Origin: Trachelipus rathkii
Taxonomy: Eukaryota > Arthropoda > Malacostraca > Isopoda > Trachelipodidae
Assembly (NCBI GenBank): GCA_015478945.1
Contig: JABUQX010028222.1
Span: 1 to 45,929 of the forward strand
Direction of reading: 5' to 3'
DNA: 45,929 bases
The notes under the pieces were generated by a model. The model worked only from the letters and a program-made list of their open reading frames with translations, was not told the origin of the DNA and ran no database searches. Shown here one piece after another: positions 1-11,445 of this stretch. Position 1 is the stretch's first letter; the number at the start of each line of letters is the position of its first letter. The translations under genes were made by a program, and so were the position numbers.

Positions 1-560
1 ATTTGTGAGATAAGGTACGAAAGTGTGGCATTTGTCTTCAACTATCTCTATACTATTCTTAAGTGTGTTCCTTATGATAAGACCGATTTAAAAGAGAGAG
101 AGAAGCAACCAGGGCTCATGAGTGATATAAAATATTTATGCAAGGTGATTCGAACACACAGATCATGTTGAGTTTAAATATCCAATCTACTGATTGTGAA
201 ATACCTATATGCTAATTTCGTAGTTAGTGTTATTAGTTCTTTGTAAACTCTTTCAACTATTGCGGCTTTAATAACTGAAAATGTGTTGTAATACCCTAAG
301 TCATACTCAGTAACTATTTGCTTGGAAACTCATAGTATGCCTAAATAATTTTTATGTGTGCATGCAAGCCTGTGGAGTACCTGTGAAGAAGGGGGATAGT
401 CTACATCTTCTTGCCTAAGCTGTATCTGGCAAACAGAGTCGTTGTGTGTTTTTTCATCTAGTATATACTCGATTAACATAAATTATGATCATGTGATATA
501 GTTCAACTACTAACAAAAGAAATAAAAAAGATAAGTAACATAATAACATTGATTCTCGAT
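1..560. other. AT-rich DNA, no gene seen
   Basis: No reading frame of useful length, tRNA-like fold, or transposon motif was found on either strand. Sequence is single-copy looking with a short GA run near 95-105. Confidence 0.5.
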
Positions 561-640
561 TCTTGGTTATACTGGGTATATACATTATATTTATAATACC
601 TATATTTTTGTGTCACAAAAATCGTAGCCTTGGCATATTA

Positions 641-737
641 GGGCTTTTTAAAAAAAGCCCCTGCAAAAGAAAAGTACGCTTTTCTGGTAAGGTAGGGGCT
701 AGTAGTTTGTCCCGGGGTCGGAAAAATGTTTTTTCCG
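641..737. repeat. Cluster of short perfect hairpins
   Basis: Three near-perfect inverted repeats fall within about 100 bp: 641-660 (9-bp arms GGGCTTTTT, 2-nt loop), 668-685 (7-bp arms AGAAAAG around TACG) and 719-737 (8-bp arms CGGAAAAA). A CCCGGG palindrome lies between the last two. A 75-codon open frame over 563-790 covers them but has no recognisable domain and is not called as a gene. Confidence 0.6.
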
Positions 738-1053
738 TAAAAAGGTTTACTGTAAGGGCTAAAAGCATCTCATCAACCTATTTCCTCTAAAATAATGTCT
801 TCTATCAAAAATTCTTTTATATGAAATTTGTAAGGATACTTTATGTGAATGCATAACCTTCAGAGAAAAACACACGTAACAACCTCGGTATTGTGTTGTG
901 TTTCAGCATCTACAAAGTGAGATAAAAGAGAGTCAGTTTTCCATATCTGTACAGAAGTGTACGTTGTTTGTGGTGTTGTTCGTGTTGGATGGTCAGATGT
1001 CCTTTTATTAATTAAAAAACCCTGAGCAGACTAGTGAAAAGAATAGAATACCT

Positions 1054-1130
1054 AAAATAATAAATAAATATAATAAATAATAATAATAATAATAATAAAT
1101 ATAGATAATAATAATAATACATAATAGATA

Positions 1131-1161
<31 letters not shown>

Positions 1162-1255
1162 TAATAATAATAATAAAATAATAATAATATAATAAAAATA
1201 ATATTAAAATAAATATAATAATAATATAATAATAATATAATTAATAAAATTAACC
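1054..1255. repeat. Imperfect (TAA)n microsatellite
   Basis: About 200 bp made almost only of TAA/ATA trinucleotides with TAAA interruptions, grading into AT-rich flanks. Confidence 0.9.
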
Positions 1256-2130
1256 TATTAAAGGATAATGACTAAACTTTTTAACTGAGAAATAAACATC
1301 TCAAAGTAATAGCAATAAAATGATAAAGACTAAATTTTTAAATGTAAAATATAGCAGAATCATTTAATTAAAAAAGACTTTGAAAAGTTGTTAGGTAACT
1401 TTGAATGAATAAATGTAAATGATCAGAAGATGTGCCTTTTATTAATTAAAACGAACGCTTAAGATATGATTTAATTTGGATTAGTCATAACATTGGTTAT
1501 CAATTAGATGATTAAGTCATAGAGATAAAGTGATAACTAATTTTGAGTATTCTAAATCTCAATCACTCATCTGATTTGGGAAAGAGATAATAAACTTAAT
1601 ATAAACAAAGTTTTATGATATCAATAAGTAATAACATGATGGACAGTTTATTATGAATAATTAGAAATTAAAATAACAGAGGGATTAATAATAAAATATA
1701 AAGAATAAAAATGAAGAATAATAATAATATTGAAGAATATTATTGGCTGATAATATGATACCGAATATTAAATCTTGATAAATATTTTGCTTAGTATTGA
1801 GTATTAATCATATTACAGATTATTTCAATAGAAAAATATTAAGTTTTTTTACATTTTATTTTAATGCGAAATATATTTAATATAATAATTAATTAAAAGA
1901 ATATCAAATATAGTTTATTATTTGTAATTTCTTTAGTTAAAAATCATTCATCACTAATATAAATGGGACAGTCGAATTAATATTATAGTTAATATTTATA
2001 AATAACCCTCGGAATGATTTTCATAATAAAAATACCATGTTAATTGTAAAAGGAAGGGAAGTTAATTTGCCTAATGTTTAGTACCACATTAATCGTAGTC
2101 ATAAAGAGAAAGTAAATTAAGGCGTAAAGG
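1256..2130. other. AT-rich DNA, no gene seen
   Basis: Very AT-rich, with no frame longer than about 60 codons and no recognisable repeat family. It probably lies beyond the 3' end of the minus-strand LINE that starts at 2131. Confidence 0.5.
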
Positions 2131-2321
2131 TTATATCATCAATATAGACAAAAACGTGGTATAATGACTATGAGTGGTATTGCAGATTTTGCTTTGAAAG
2201 TGTACGAAGAACGTTGAGAAGAAATGAAGGGAATATATATGAAATATATATGAAAGATTAAGGGTAGCGGTTAAATCGGGGTCAAAGAGATGGATAGAAA
2301 ATGGATGACACTCTGTGGAAA

Positions 2322-2361
2322 GACGTGTCACACGTGTCACACGTGTCACACGTGTCACACG
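2322..2361. repeat. 9-bp minisatellite inside LINE coding sequence
   Basis: Four exact tandem copies of ACGTGTCAC plus a partial fifth. On the minus strand the 9-mer encodes Val-Thr-Arg repeats (TRVTRVTRV), directly before the conserved TRLST motif of the LINE C-terminus, so the array arose by amplification of LINE codons. Each unit also holds the self-complementary core CACGTG across junctions. Confidence 0.9.
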
Positions 2362-2795
2362 AGTTCTCTTCAAAGGAGAAGGAACTCGACTAGAGAGTTC
2401 AGAAGAACAGTGTCCATTGAAATCGCAATAGCATAATGAGTTTGATGCAATAGTTCAAAGGCTAGGTAGAGATTCGAGGGAAATAGTGAAAGTAGGAGTG
2501 TTAACAGCTCGAAAAGCCATAGACTGCACCTTATCAAGAACAGTGCTTGTGGAACCACTCTAGATATGTGAACAACGCCCCCGCAGAGAGAAAGCAACTA
2601 ACTGATGAGAAGTTCCGAAGGTTCATTAGAGTCCCCAACCTTCTCTGAAGTTTGTTTAGAAGAAGAATTAATTTGATTCTTATAATTAATGTCACGAGAA
2701 AAAGAAAAGTAAAAAAATATTTAAAATATAGAAAGGTTTGGGTTGCTTGTTTTCGAAGAAGTTATAATAGTTATGTGTGGAAGATTATGTCGAAT

Positions 2796-2844
2796 AAAAA
2801 GGTAAAGAAACTGTGTTTGAAAAACACAGTTTCTTCACCTTTTT
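2796..2844. repeat. Long near-perfect hairpin
   Basis: The arms 2796-2818 and 2822-2844 are complementary over 23 bp with a single mismatch, and the loop is 3 nt. The core is AAACTGTGTTT / AAACACAGTTT. It sits inside the decayed LINE, where no such structure is expected from coding sequence. Confidence 0.85.
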
Positions 2845-5369
2845 TCATCTTTTTCACCTAAAAAGGCATTGAAAAGTACCAGGATTTCTATGCCCCAAAT
2901 TGAAATACAAGAAGTATAAGAGGTCAGCTGCTCCTAGGCCACCATGCTGGCACGAGTTAATTGATGTTGAATGAGTCTACTCCAAAACTAGAAGGAACGA
3001 TGAAACATGGAGTCATCAGTATAGGAGATGATAGAAGACGAAGTGATAGAGAAAACGTCATTAATTAAAAGTAGAAAACAAGTTCTGCATAGGACAGAAC
3101 CTTGAGGAACACCTCTATTAATAGATTTAAAGGATTAATAGTGGCCATCTACAACAGCTGCTATAGAACGACCGGAAAGGAAATCAGAGGCCACAAAGAG
3201 AAGGATAGATACAGTAAGATTGAAGTTTAAAAATCAAAGTTTTGCGCCAGACACAATAAAATGTTTTCAGTACGTCTAGAACCACAGCTAAGGATTCATC
3301 GGAATGCCGAATAGCAGAGGATCAAGAATCAGAGAGGAGAGAATAGAGATCACCAGTAGAGCGTTTCTTATGAAAGCCGTACTTGCCATCAGAGATTAGA
3401 TTAGAATAAATAAGATGTTTTCAAATCTTTATGTTGGGGATAGATTCAAAAACTAAAAAGAATAGAGATTAAAGTAATTGGACCATAGTTAGAAGATTGA
3501 GAGGTCCCCCCTTTTTCGGCACTGGGTGAATGAGCTCACGTTTCCAGCAGGAGGTAAAGATCGAAGTGGAAAGACAGACAAAAAGGTTTACTACTGCAGG
3601 AAGCAAGCTCAGAAGCATAAGTCTTAAGAACCTCGGGAGGAATTCCATCAGGACCATACGCTTTCTTACTGTTTGGTTGAGAGAGTGCAGGAAAAACTTT
3701 TATTGAAGAAATTACGATGTTAGGCATAAATGATTTGGAGAGGTGGATAAAGAGGGTTGCTTCTAAATCCTCAAGAGTGGAGTTAGTTGCAAAAGTTTGA
3801 ACGAAGAGTTCAGCTTTAACAGAAGGTAAAATAGCAGTTGTGTTATCCGAAGCTACTAGAGGAGGGAAAGAGGAAGAGGCATTATTAGAGTTGACATTGT
3901 TAGCAGAATACCAGAAAGGGCATGAAGAAGAAGAACCAAAAAGATAATTGTATTTTCTACGGAAAAAAAAAGTTTTTAGTGTCACGGAGAATAGATTACG
4001 GGATGAAATTATGAATTGAAAGAGTTTATGGAGTTAGAAGACGACGGTAATATCTAAAAGCAGCGTCCCTGCGGCGAATAGCCCGAGTATAAGCAGAATT
4101 AGACCAAAATATATGATAGCTTTAGTTGAAAGGAAAGAATATAGAATTTCCGCCTTCATGTCAGATAGAATCGCTTCGGTTATGCGTTTTGAACATTTCG
4201 AGGGACCCCCTCACCCCCCATGGAAGCAGTACTCATTCCATGGAAAATTAAAGACCTCTGACCGCAAGTCCAACCAGTTTACAGACCCGAAGTACCAAAA
4301 ACGTTTCCTCGTAGCATGATGGGGTCTTTCCTACTGGAGGTTTGAAGAAATATGAGAAGATTCAGAGATAAGATGGTTGAAGAAATCTAGAGGAGGAAAG
4401 AATTTAACAGAAGAAGAGGAAAAATGGAAGTTAAGAAAAAGGTCTAGAATGTTGTGTGATGAATAGGTTTAGAATGTTGATCGTATTTCCAAGACGATCT
4501 GGGATTCGAGTAGAGAACTTCACCAATTAATCAAGGTCGTTCTGGATAGAGAAATGATAAACAAATTCACCAGCTGTATTTTGAGATCTTTAAGAAAGCC
4601 ACTGACTGCGGTGAACATTGAAATCACCCAAAAATAATGATTTATAGCAAAGGAGAAGAGAGGATGTGCTCTAATTTGGAGCCTAGATAGTTAAAGAATA
4701 TAGAATAGTTAGTAGAATTAGGTTATAAATAGACAGAGCATATGAATTTTTTGTTATAGAATGACATGGGAGCTTAGGTCATAGAGTAGAAAATCTTAGA
4801 ATACTCAGGTTTGTCGGTAAATATACCCGCGAAGCGCTGTAACAACACTTCCGTCTTTTGGCTGAATTAAGAATCAAGACAGTAGGAGGGAACTGAGTAG
4901 CATTTGCTGTCGAAGTACTCAAGCACCTTTATTTCGGCTAAGAACAAGAGATGAGAATCTAAAGAAGAGAGGTGGTGTTCAACAAAATGTAAATTAGAGA
5001 AAAGACCAAGGAGGTTGCAGGAAAAGGAAGAAATAAGACCGTTCATCAAAACAGACCGGCAATTCTATGACTCCACCAACCTTACCACTGGCGGCCGTCC
5101 TTTCCAACTCGCGAAGTGTTGATGAGGAGTGATAATGAAGGACTACCTTTGGAAGCTGCCTCTCTTGCTTCCCGAGGCAGGAAAGTTGTGTCGCCTGCAT
5201 TTCATTTATATATTTTGAAGGAAGTCCTTTCTATTAGTGTTCTTGATATGTGAATATTGGAGAGTCTGCATCTGTGTATCAAAATTTGTTTAAATTATCC
5301 TCGAAAATGGCTAACCAAATCTAATTGAAGTGCTATACCTATCAACAATAGAATAGTGTTCTGCCGCAT

Positions 5370-5388
5370 TGTCTGTATATATAATATA

Positions 5389-5428
<40 letters not shown>

Positions 5429-5592
5429 TAATATTATATATATATATAATATATATTATATATATATATAATATATATATAAATATATATAATAATATAA
5501 ATATAATATATATATAAATATAAGTATATATATATATAATATTATTATATATATATATATAAATATATATAATAATATATATATATTGTATA
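5370..5592. repeat. (TA)n microsatellite
   Basis: About 220 bp of imperfect TA repeat with ATAATA and AAATATA interruptions, just upstream of the 5' end of the minus-strand LINE. Confidence 0.95.
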
Positions 5593-5599
5593 GATACAT

Positions 5600-6080
5600 A
5601 TATACTAGTCTGATATAGGTTAATATAATGGTAGTTGGTATACGTATGGATATATCATTGGGTATATAGCGGTTATGCGGGATGTAATGTGGGTATTTTG
5701 TAGTGATGGAAGTGTGGTTATTGGTTATTTTGATGGTTAGGTGATTATTTAGTGTATAGGGTGAGTTTCATGGTATGGTGGGTGCGTCTGATTATGACGG
5801 ATATGGTTTGTGATGGCGTGGTTATTACTTTAGGAGTATGGTGTGAGCTTAGTTATTATATACTTTTATGGGTTAGGTGTGTTGGTAGTTATCATCAGTT
5901 CTGTATCAGTGATAAGTCGATTGCGTATATTGTATTGTGTTGAGATAAGAGAGAAAGGTGTGGGAGCAGGATAGATCGATGTGAGAACGGGTACTGTATT
6001 TGTTTTATGATAGGTGGATTTTATGATAGATTGATGGTAGTGGTAAGATATCGTACGATAGGTTTTGTATTTAATCCATT
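5600..6080. other. G/T-skewed, C-poor stretch
   Basis: The plus strand is strongly enriched in G and T and poor in C over nearly 500 bp. A 63-codon open frame at 5752-5943 is a product of this composition (Val, Trp, Cys and Leu rich) and has no known domain. No gene is called. Confidence 0.5.
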
Positions 6081-6580
6081 CGAGAGACTGAATTTGTGTT
6101 AATACTGAAGAAAATTGGATGAGGAGGTGCTAAGAATGAACATATTAGTTGAGTTGTCTATTCCGTGTTGTGTATAGGGCCATCTAGAGAAAGAGTGTCG
6201 TTTAAAAGAAATAAAAATACCTTCGCTTAACCGGTTCTTGGTTGTTCGCTGTTTTAGTGGGGTGGAACTTTATCTGGGTTCCTGCGCTATTATCTGAAAG
6301 GGATAAAAAATAGTTAAATCTAAATTTGAAAAATATTTAAATATTGTTAGGTAGCTGTAAATTTGTTATTAATGTTCTTTTAGTATGCGATTGCTGTTGG
6401 AGATTTGATTAATGTTCTTTTAGTATTTTATTTATAGGAAAAAAAAAGATGTGCCTATTTTTTCTATTTATTAAAAAGATGAAAGATAAAAAGTCGTAAT
6501 GATAAAATGTCGATTTTTTTCAAAAATTTTTATATTAGAGTACGTACTTTTACATCTTTGAGTAGCGCTATACGATATTA
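6081..6580. other. Intergenic DNA with a small direct repeat
   Basis: No gene was seen. An 18-bp phrase beginning TTAATGTTCTTTTAG occurs twice, near 6368 and 6411. Confidence 0.4.
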
Positions 6581-6582
6581 TT

Positions 6583-6804
6583 ATGGCTGGATTACCCTCG
6601 TCAGATGAAAAATTTCAACAACCAAAGTCATTAAGTGGCACATTTTTTAAGCTTTTGAAGTTTGATCGATCAGATGCTTATTTTGGGGATTCTCAAATTT
6701 TTGAGCAACTTTATTTAAGGCTTCCACAAATCTGCTGCAGATACCGTACAGTAATTGGAACGTCCTATAGCCATTTTGTTTTGAAGTATACACTGATAGA
6801 TTAA
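6583..6804 (+). CDS. Unrecognised 73-codon open frame
   Basis: An ATG-to-stop frame encodes a mixed-composition peptide (starts MAGLPSSDEKF, ends LKYTLID) with no signal peptide, membrane segment or motif that I recognise. Its composition is less biased than the surrounding AT-rich DNA, which is the only reason to list it. It could be a chance frame, an exon fragment, or decayed transposon coding sequence. Confidence 0.15.
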   Translation: MAGLPSSDEKFQQPKSLSGTFFKLLKFDRSDAYFGDSQIFEQLYLRLPQICCRYRTVIGTSYSHFVLKYTLID

Positions 6805-7500
6805 AGGAAAAATGTCTGCAGACAGAGAAAGTCAATTCCTAGCTATGGGGGAAAAGCCGATGAACTATCACTGGAGTTATAAAATTCGGGCAGCTTTATG
6901 CTTCTTTTCTGTTTAGTCTCTATCCCTAAGGAACGCATCTAGTTCATTTAATTAATCAAAGTTTATCCAATCTCTATTTCAATCATTTCCTATACATTTT
7001 CTGTCGACCACTTTGTGGCAATTCACTTATTTGCTTTCTGAAAATTTTACGGATCTATACTTGCCTCTTTTCATTCATTTTCACTGCATGACCAAACTTT
7101 CTCAGTTCAAATTTTTTTTCAATCATATACTTAAAATACTTTTCGCACACTCATTTATCAATTATTTCTGGAAAAAAAAACTTAGATTGGCTATACCAAC
7201 CTTAGATCTTTCCTTTCTCCCACCTTTCCTATCTCTAAAATTTATGTTTTGTGTGCTAGCAATTAGCAAACTATCTTACAGAAATTTCATAAACCTGCTC
7301 TCCTTATTAAGCATTCAATTTTGTTAACGTTATGACAAAAATGAATCAATTGTTCTTTTTACTTTCCTACATTTTGTATTTATATCATTTCGAGCTATGT
7401 AACTGCAATATCATTTGGAAAAAGTCACATTCATAAACGTTACTCAAGAGAGGTGGGGGGAAAATCTTAATAATTTAAAAATTAAAGTCAGACAAGACCT
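6805..7500. other. T-rich DNA, no recognised gene
   Basis: Contains a 104-codon open frame at 7013-7327 (Phe/Leu-rich, driven by T-richness). Its position just upstream of a plus-strand RT fragment leaves open that it is decayed LINE sequence, but no motif supports that. Confidence 0.35.
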
Positions 7501-7556
7501 CACTTACAGCGCTTGAAAGATGCCCATTCTGATGTTTCTAACTTTAATATCTAACG

Positions 7557-7753
7557 AAATTTGGCCCTGATGGTATTCATTTCTCTGTCAATGAGTCTCG
7601 AAGAACTTGTGCCTATATTAAAAAACACAGAGATCTTGCACCATGCCTTGGTAAACTGTTTCGTCACTGACATTCAAATTTGACATAGCTTCAAATTTGT
7701 TCTAAGCTTCCACGCATTCAGCATGATCAAAAGGAGCTAAATCCATCTCAACC

Positions 7754-7757
<4 letters not shown>
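7557..7757 (+). pseudogene. LINE reverse-transcriptase fragment
   Basis: Translating through stops gives FGPDGIHFSVNE, then HRDLAPCLGKLFRH and later a QKELNPSQP phrase. These match the order of the N-terminal RT signature of non-LTR elements (GPDGI ... APxLxKLF ... KKGxxxNPSN). The fragment is about 200 bp, carries in-frame stops and at least one frameshift, and runs straight into (TA)n at its 3' end. It looks distinct from the longer plus-strand LINE starting near 8690. Confidence 0.6.
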
Positions 7758-7758
<1 letters not shown>

Positions 7759-7789
<31 letters not shown>

Positions 7790-7945
7790 TATAAATATAT
7801 TAATATATAATATATTAAATTATATATATAAATATATATTATATTATGTATCTATTATATTAATATATATAATTATAATATAATAATTATAGTATATATA
7901 CTATATTATATATATATATATATACTATATAGTATATATCAATCA
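7759..7945. repeat. (TA)n microsatellite
   Basis: Imperfect TA repeat with TAATATA and TATTATA variants, starting where the RT fragment ends. Confidence 0.95.
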
Positions 7946-8689
7946 TATTGATAGTTGTCGCTCATGCTGTGAGGTTGTTTCGTGTGTTTGGTCTTCCTTG
8001 CGGTGCAGAGTCTGTTAATTTTATTTTAGTCCCTCCTGTTCCTACTCCAACATTTTAAAATTACTTTAGTTGGCTCCAACTTTAAACCCATTTATAAACA
8101 TGCCTTTAATAAATTAAAAATAAGAAATTGCTGTCGAGGAATTTTTGCCATCTTGAAACTTAAGCTAAGTTTGGTTTTATTTTTAACTTTTTCTTTTTTA
8201 AGAATAGGATTTTTGGTTATTTACCTTTTTTATTAATATAAGGTTAAATTTAAATTTTATTGTTATATGCAGGTTTTCATACTAGGGGTACTTTATAGAG
8301 CTTACGTTTTAATCATTTATTTAAGTATTTTGTTTGTCTGCGTGTGTATAAGTTGTGTGTGTTAGATTAATGTGGTTTTAAGTTATGTGTAATTGTTGGT
8401 TAACTTTTTAGATTTTTTCAATATTCTGTAATACAGTTTTATTAGCGTTTAAAATTCCCTTTTTCAAATTAGTTTTGGTACAAATAATTTTATCCTTTTC
8501 ACCTAATGTTGTTTTGTCTGTTTGTTCATCTGTTGTTTTTGTTTCGTTGTGGTTGTGTGTGCGTGTAGGATGACAGATTTGCACAGGCGCGGACTTTCTA
8601 TTTACTTTACTCTGCGGTTTACACTCTAACTTGCATCCGTGAATACACCTTCTAACTCTAACCACTAAATCCGTTCACTCTTGTCTGAA
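7946..8689. other. No gene recognised
   Basis: T-rich in the first half, more mixed towards 8690. An 85-codon minus-strand frame (8408-8665) is basic and low in hydrophobics, with no known domain. It could belong to the 5' region of the LINE that follows. Confidence 0.3.
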
Positions 8690-11290
8690 CCCAGAGTGCT
8701 AAGAATTCATTCTCACTCATTGGAAATATCCCAAAAACTTATTCATAATTTCCGTTGAAGGTGAGTATTCCTATTAAACATAAACATCCTGGAACACGCT
8801 CGAGAATCTCGAATCTCCTACTTCGATGTTCTGTGGCTTAAAAACTTTTCTTCCTCTCTACAATAATCTTGTGCTTCGCTACTGTTCTCCAAACAAAAGG
8901 TTCACGCCTTTTTTGAATATCTTCCTACTTCTTACGAGTACGTTGTTACATCTCAACCAAATAAAGTGTTCTCAATTAGGGATTCAATTAAACAACACTG
9001 ATGGTTGGGTCTCCTAATATGATCTAGTGGGAGAGGCCGATATCATTCAGTTCATCTCAAATGTCTGGAGCAATCTAATTAAATATCCCACACACAATCC
9101 CGACGGATCGTCCAACCAATTCTTGAACACACTGACACCTATTTTCACCACTAGTCCTTCTCTCTCTAAAAAACACCACTTTCGCTCCTATCGTAAATCT
9201 GTACCACAACCTTAATCTAATGTTAATACTTTCTCTCTAACAGCTACATCCTGCCCGTAGCTTGTTTTCTGCCACTTTGATCGCGATTGGGAGGCCTGCT
9301 GCTCTACGCTACTATTCCTGGAATTAATTGCTTGAATTTTGCACCTCAGCTTCTGCCCATAAGGTGGGACCTGTAATTGCTGATGAGATGACAGGTCATT
9401 CCTTCTCATCGTGCTTGTTCCTCCTGCATTCAACTAGAGACAGTTGCGTATCCGGAGTGATAAAACTTGTTCTATCACCTCTGCTATTTTCATTCATCTA
9501 GAAATCGTGCAGGAATCTTCGTCGAGCAAAGCGGCTTTCATCAAACGAAAGTGCTCTAACACTCTTGTCTTCTTCTACTGGCAAATTCTTCATGGCCTCT
9601 GCCGACAACATCTCTAACAACTCTGTAAATCTGTCTTTCCTTCCTTTATTCGATCTGATGTCTGTTGTAACTCTCCCAGAAAAAGACCTAATCTATCGGT
9701 TCTCCATTTCATCTAACTCAACTAGACATTTCTGGTACCTTCTATACTCTCTCTCAGTGTCCTAGCCTTGCTGTGATACATTTATCGGTGCACTGGTCTC
9801 CCTGAAATCTATGACATTAGGAAATGCAGTGTTCGGATGGCATTCCTCCCCCGATTTTGAGGGAGTGTGCTTCTCTTGCTGACCCGCCCCTCGTTCAAAG
9901 CAATTCTTATTCCAATACTAATAGCTTTCCCTCAGTGCTTGAAGCGCACCACATGTCCAATCCATTCCGAAAAAAAGAACCTCTCGAATCCTTCAACTAT
10001 CGCCCTAGTAGCTCTCATTTGTACTTCTAATCTAAGAATCTTTATGAAACCCCTTCTCAACTCTCTCATTAGATTATCCTCTGGAACTCATTCCTTCTTC
10101 CGATCGCCATACGCTTTTGTCTCTCAGTCTACTGACGAATACTTTTGCTACTATTTTGATTTATGGTTTCCTCCGTAGGAACTACGGGGAACATGGTGGT
10201 GGCACTTGCTATCCAAAACAATTTGACGGTATGGCAACCTCACTTGCTCTCCAAGCCTCCCTCCTTTTTTGGGTTTCCTCCTTCCTTTCTTACTTAAAAA
10301 TAACTTAATATCGGCTGTTGTGGATGGGCGACTTCTTCTTGTCTATCAAAATGGTCCTTAGGGTTTCTTTTTATCCTACTTTATTTCCTACTTTCATTAT
10401 ATCTTCTCACCTCCCATCTAACCTAATTCACCCGTATGCTCGAGACTCCGACTCTTCATATTTCACTCATTTCATCTGCTCCCTCTTTTTCTCCTAGAAT
10501 TGCCTCCGTCTTAATATTTTTCCGATTCTATTCTCGCTGATTGGATAGAATTTCCGGTGGGGTCTTCTCAAACTTGTGAAATTCAATACTTTAAAAACCC
10601 AACTTCTACAAATCTCCTGCTCTAAGGCACTTTCTAACTTTCCTACTCTCGACCGTTCTCTGCGTTTCCCTTTGAAATATAAAAAACATACTTTGCTTTA
10701 ACATAAACAAAAAATTATTGGGAAACCCACTCATAACGGTTTGCTGAGCGCGGCTTCAGAGAAACTGGATTGTCGGTTTAGACGCGAACTTTTTTTTCCT
10801 CCTCTTCTCATACACTATACAAGGCCCTCCCCTTGTATGGATACTGCTCTCCATATCTGGGGGGAGGTCATGGGTTGCACACGCTTTTGGAGAGGGCTCG
10901 AGTCAAAAGGCAATAAGGCATAATAAACTTTCTGTACTTTCAGTTTTCCTTCACCCCGTATCATGCTGCGCATGTTGGTGGCCTTTATCCTCTTCCTATA
11001 GTACCTCGCAGAGGCAGGAAGCTTCGAAGGATCTACCACTTCGCGTACCAACCGCACATTTACGACTCTCGATACACAAAGGCGCGGTGTCAGAGCGCAT
11101 GAGTTTGTTTGATATTGGTAACTCCAGGCTGTTCGCTGTGGTGCTCCTGCCACTCTGTCGTGAAGATCTTCCATCTTCTTGTTCCTCCGATTATCTCTCT
11201 CATTAAAAGTTGCGTCCCTGTGCCATCTGCGAATTTAGTATTGATGATATCTAAGTGTACACCATCCTCCCGTCCTTGAATGCCTGCCCG
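8690..11290 (+). pseudogene. Second decayed jockey-clade LINE (APE endonuclease + RT)
   Basis: Read across frames, this is a plus-strand copy of a jockey-type ORF2. Segments recognised in order: endonuclease region with FFEYLSTSYEYVVTSQPN-like and NLIKYPTHNPDG motifs (about 8890-9115); linker with SSTGKFFMASADNISNNSVN (9565-9630); RT with DGIPPPILRECASLADPP (about 9834-9890), FRKKEPLESFNYRP (about 9965-10010), the frame-shifted TGNMVVALAI and PHLLSKPPSFGF region (10180-10280), SAVVDGR (about 10312), and the thumb/C-terminal part with RRELFFPPLL, ALHIWGE and ESKGNKA (10741-10925). Each is separated by stops or shifts. It is the same clade as the 2131-5200 element but opposite in orientation and clearly a separate copy. 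The 3' end merges into (TA)n at about 11310. Confidence 0.85.
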
Positions 11291-11309
11291 TGAGCGTTGG
11301 TGAACAAAA

Positions 11310-11445
11310 TTATAATAATATTATTATATATATATATATATTATTATATAAATATAAATATATTATAAATAATATATACTATACTATATATATTTATATA
11401 TATATACTATATAATATATATATATATATAATTATTACTATACTA
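11310..11445. repeat. (TA)n microsatellite
   Basis: TA-rich repeat with ATTATTA and AAATA interruptions, at the 3' end of the plus-strand LINE. Confidence 0.95.

Larger units (their letters stand above)
2131..5200 (-). pseudogene. Decayed jockey-clade LINE (APE endonuclease + reverse transcriptase)
   Basis: Remnant of a non-LTR retrotransposon polyprotein, read from about 5200 down to 2131 through many frameshifts and stops. In order: the start of the APE-type endonuclease (4867-5049, VEHHLSS and HLLFL), an SPNS-like piece near 4700 (PNSTNYS), a piece near 4280 (FPWNEYCFHGG), then the linker and RT (3536-3985: NNVNSNNASSSFPPL, ELFVQTFATNSTLED, KAYGPDGIPPEVLK). RT motifs continue as SCWKRELIHPVPKKGG (about 3490-3540), SDGKYGFHKRRSTGDLL (about 3380), RSIAAVVDGH (about 3160), GVPQGSVL (about 3110) and an ISYTDDS box near 3030 in place of YADD. 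The C-terminus survives at 2131-2373 (TRLSTECHPFSIHL). These motifs are typical of jockey-like elements frequent in decapod genomes (from memory). It is certainly inactive. The tandem 9-bp repeat at 2322 lies in the C-terminal coding part. Confidence 0.88.
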
